40,832 nucleotides of DNA. Source: DATJXG01 sp035500455 (GTDB lineage: Bacteria; Acidobacteriota; Terriglobia; Terriglobales; Acidobacteriaceae). Below are positions 39,453-40,832 of this stretch, piece after piece. Each line of letters starts with the position of its first letter. Positions within the stretch are counted from its first letter, which is position 1. Both the position numbers and the translations under genes were made by a program. The stretch covers positions 1 to 40,832 of the forward strand of contig DATJXG010000080.1 in NCBI GenBank assembly GCA_035500455.1. Direction: 5' to 3'. The notes under the pieces were generated by a model. The model had not been told where the DNA came from, did not search any database, and saw only the letters and a program-made list of their open reading frames with translations.

Positions 39453-39629
39453 ATCCTAAGCTCCACAAAACATTGATCTTCCCTCCTGGCTAAACAAAAC
39501 TGAATGAAAACTGAATGAAAGATTGGCCGAAGCCGGTCGAAATTTCGCCCTTCTGACGACCGAATCCGTCGTCTTTGGCGTGAATTTCTGCCCGATGCTA
39601 GCGTGCGGCCAAGAAGTGGAAGCGTTCAG

Positions 39630-40832
39630 ATGGAGTTTCAAGCCAGCGTGGAATTTCAAACCGCAGCATCTTTTGCACTGGACCGCACAACCGAAACCGT
39701 TAGCGTCTACACGCGCCACGGAGCGGATTGTCCGAAGAGCAGCGAGCCCTACTGGCGGAGATGCAGGTGCCTGAAGTATCTCTACATCTACCAGAACGGC
39801 ACCTCGCGGCAGATCAGCGCCAGGACGCGCAGCTGGGAAAAGGCAGAACAGAAAGCCCACGAGATCCGCGCATCGATTGATCCCACCAACCGGCTACGGC
39901 GACAACTCGAAGCCAAAATCCAGGGGCATGACTCGCAGGTGGAAATCTCCGCAGCAGCTGAGGAATTTCTGAGAGAGGTTTCGCGGCTCAACCGTGCGGA
40001 AGCCACACGGAAGAAATACAAACTCACTCTCGACCGGATGGCGACCTGGTGTCGAACTCAACCGGCCGCAGTTTTTTCCTTGTCGCAGCTCGATGTTCCG
40101 ACGCTCCGGAGATGGATCCATTCGTGGTCCGGATCTCCGACCACACGCCACAATCAGCACCAGCGAGTCATTGCGTTCTTCAATTTCTGCATTGAACAAG
40201 GATGGATCAAAGAAAATCCGGCCAAGCGAATCAAGAAGGTGCCGCGCCAGCAGGACGAGACTCTCCCCTTTAGTCGCGAACAATACGACGCCCTCATTGA
40301 AGCCACCCACTACTACGACGGCCGTGGACAGGAGCGGAATGGCGAGACCACCAATTCGCGTCGAGTTCGCGCATACCTCAAGCTGTTGCGGTGGAGCGGA
40401 CTTCGCGCCGGCGATGCCGCCTGCCTTGCAAAAAGCAAACTTCGCGACGACGACTCCCTGGTCCTCTATCAAGCGAAGGTAAAGCACAAGGCCAGCGCTC
40501 CAGTCTGTGTATTGCTCCCTCACGAAATAGCTGAGGAACTCAGAGACGTGCCTCCATCTACTTTCGCCCATCCCGACCATTTCTTCTGGAGCGGACGGAG
40601 CAAGCGAAAGAGCGAAGTCTCAAATTGGATCAAAATCTTTGCCAAAGTCCTGTCAAAGGCCACCGAACTCTTCCCCGAGTTGTTCCTTGAAAGTAACGGA
40701 GAGCCGCACGGTACGGGTGAGGTTTGCTTTCAGCAATCCAGGACTCGCCCTGAAGCCCGGCATGTTTGTAAACGTCAGCATCAATGTTCCTCTTGGCCGA
40801 CAACTCGTCATTCCTGCTTCGGGAGCGCTCCA
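39630..40832 (+). CDS. Tyrosine recombinase/integrase, C-terminal catalytic part lost
   Basis: Open from ATG 39630 to the window end (401 codons). The N terminus (VYTRHGADCPKSSEPYWRRCRC, then YQNGTSRQISARTRSWEKAEQKA) is typical of integrases of Acidobacteriota. The SAM-like core-binding domain spans about 95-190 (YKLTLDRMATWC, QHQRVIAFFNFCIEQGWI). The catalytic domain begins with LKLLRWSGLRAGDAACL (box I Arg259) and the beta-sheet Lys region YQAKVKHKASAPVCVLLP. The second box (HxxR...H...Y) should follow ESNGEPH near residue 357, but the sequence after that is not integrase-like; a different frame encodes an efflux-adaptor segment instead. So the gene is truncated, or the assembly is chimeric here. 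It lies 177 bp after the initiator tRNA. Confidence 0.85.
   Translation, partial: MEFQASVEFQTAASFALDRTTETVSVYTRHGADCPKSSEPYWRRCRCLKYLYIYQNGTSRQISARTRSWEKAEQKAHEIRASIDPTNRLRRQLEAKIQGHDSQVEISAAAEEFLREVSRLNRAEATRKKYKLTLDRMATWCRTQPAAVFSLSQLDVPTLRRWIHSWSGSPTTRHNQHQRVIAFFNFCIEQGWIKENPAKRIKKVPRQQDETLPFSREQYDALIEATHYYDGRGQERNGETTNSRRVRAYLKLLRWSGLRAGDAACLAKSKLRDDDSLVLYQAKVKHKASAPVCVLLPHEIAEELRDVPPSTFAHPDHFFWSGRSKRKSEVSNWIKIFAKVLSKATELFPELFLESNGEPHGTGEVCFQQSRTRPEARHVCKRQHQCSSWPTTRHSCFGSAP
40705..40832 (+). pseudogene. RND efflux periplasmic adaptor fragment (CusB/HlyD type), out of frame with the integrase
   Basis: In frame 1 the bases from about 40705 read RTVRVRFAFSNPGLALK, then PGMFVNVSINVPLGRQLVIPASGAL to the window end. 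This is the beta-barrel/membrane-proximal part of a metal or drug RND membrane-fusion protein (NPGxxLKPGM and VPxSAL signatures). No start or upstream part exists in the window. It begins where the integrase similarity stops, within GGAGAGCCGCAC (40698-40709), which could serve as a short shared sequence for a faulty join. Confidence 0.7.

Noticed and set aside
39894..40580. 228-codon minus-strand ORF at the right end
   Set aside because: Antisense of the integrase, whose box I Arg and core-binding domain support the plus strand.

Overview
The window looks like a piece of a GC-rich chromosome from a non-flagellated, soil- or sediment-type Acidobacteriota. The assignment is inferred from gene content: an Oar-like TonB receptor ending in Phe, two Tat-exported FG-GAP/ASPIC-UnbV (CRTAC1-type) proteins, a soluble poly-HAMP chemoreceptor, and the integrase type at the right end. 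No rRNA or other phylogenetic marker is present; the only RNA gene is an initiator tRNA.

Left part (1-12.1 kb): a 5'-truncated TonB-dependent receptor meets, across a perfect 16-bp hairpin, a leftward TPR/CRTAC1 pair whose promoter suggests a leaderless mRNA. Rightward from 5.6 kb runs a three-gene redox operon (gluconate-2-dehydrogenase-type small subunit, GMC flavoprotein with a Cys cluster, nine-haem cytochrome c). It is followed by an exported redoxin-DsbD_N protein in which the first redox cysteine is replaced by an in-frame TGA with a bacterial SECIS-like hairpin just downstream. This is a strong selenoprotein candidate and would be missed or split by ordinary annotation. A second CRTAC1 protein follows.

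Middle part (12.7-27.1 kb): one long, tightly spaced chemosensory operon: STAS protein, CheA, soluble MCP with tandem 273-bp HAMP-like repeats, CheW, CheR, CheD, CheB, a divergent MCP-like helical protein, CheY, a five-PAS hybrid histidine kinase with REC and Hpt, and a single-domain response regulator. No flagellar or pilus genes accompany it.

Right part (27.3-39.1 kb): a respiratory operon (monohaem cytochrome c, DUF3373-like outer-membrane barrel, Tat-exported molybdopterin oxidoreductase, four-cluster Fe-S subunit, cytochrome b, ArsR-type regulator), then a leftward operon on the other strand: RsbRD_N-type protein, CoA-transferase, ferredoxin, 2-oxoacid:ferredoxin oxidoreductase alpha subunit, a fused beta-gamma subunit, and a CMD-family protein. 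GTGA-N6-TCAC (CRP/FNR-type) palindromes lie upstream of all three redox/fermentation operons, suggesting one oxygen or energy regulon. A second palindrome over the predicted start of the molybdoenzyme operon is a candidate operator for its ArsR-type regulator.

Right end: an initiator tRNA gene with its own promoter is followed by a tyrosine recombinase, a classic island boundary. The recombinase loses its C-terminal catalytic half at about 40.7 kb, where the sequence changes in another frame to an RND efflux adaptor fragment. This is either an assembly chimera or a real illegitimate join.
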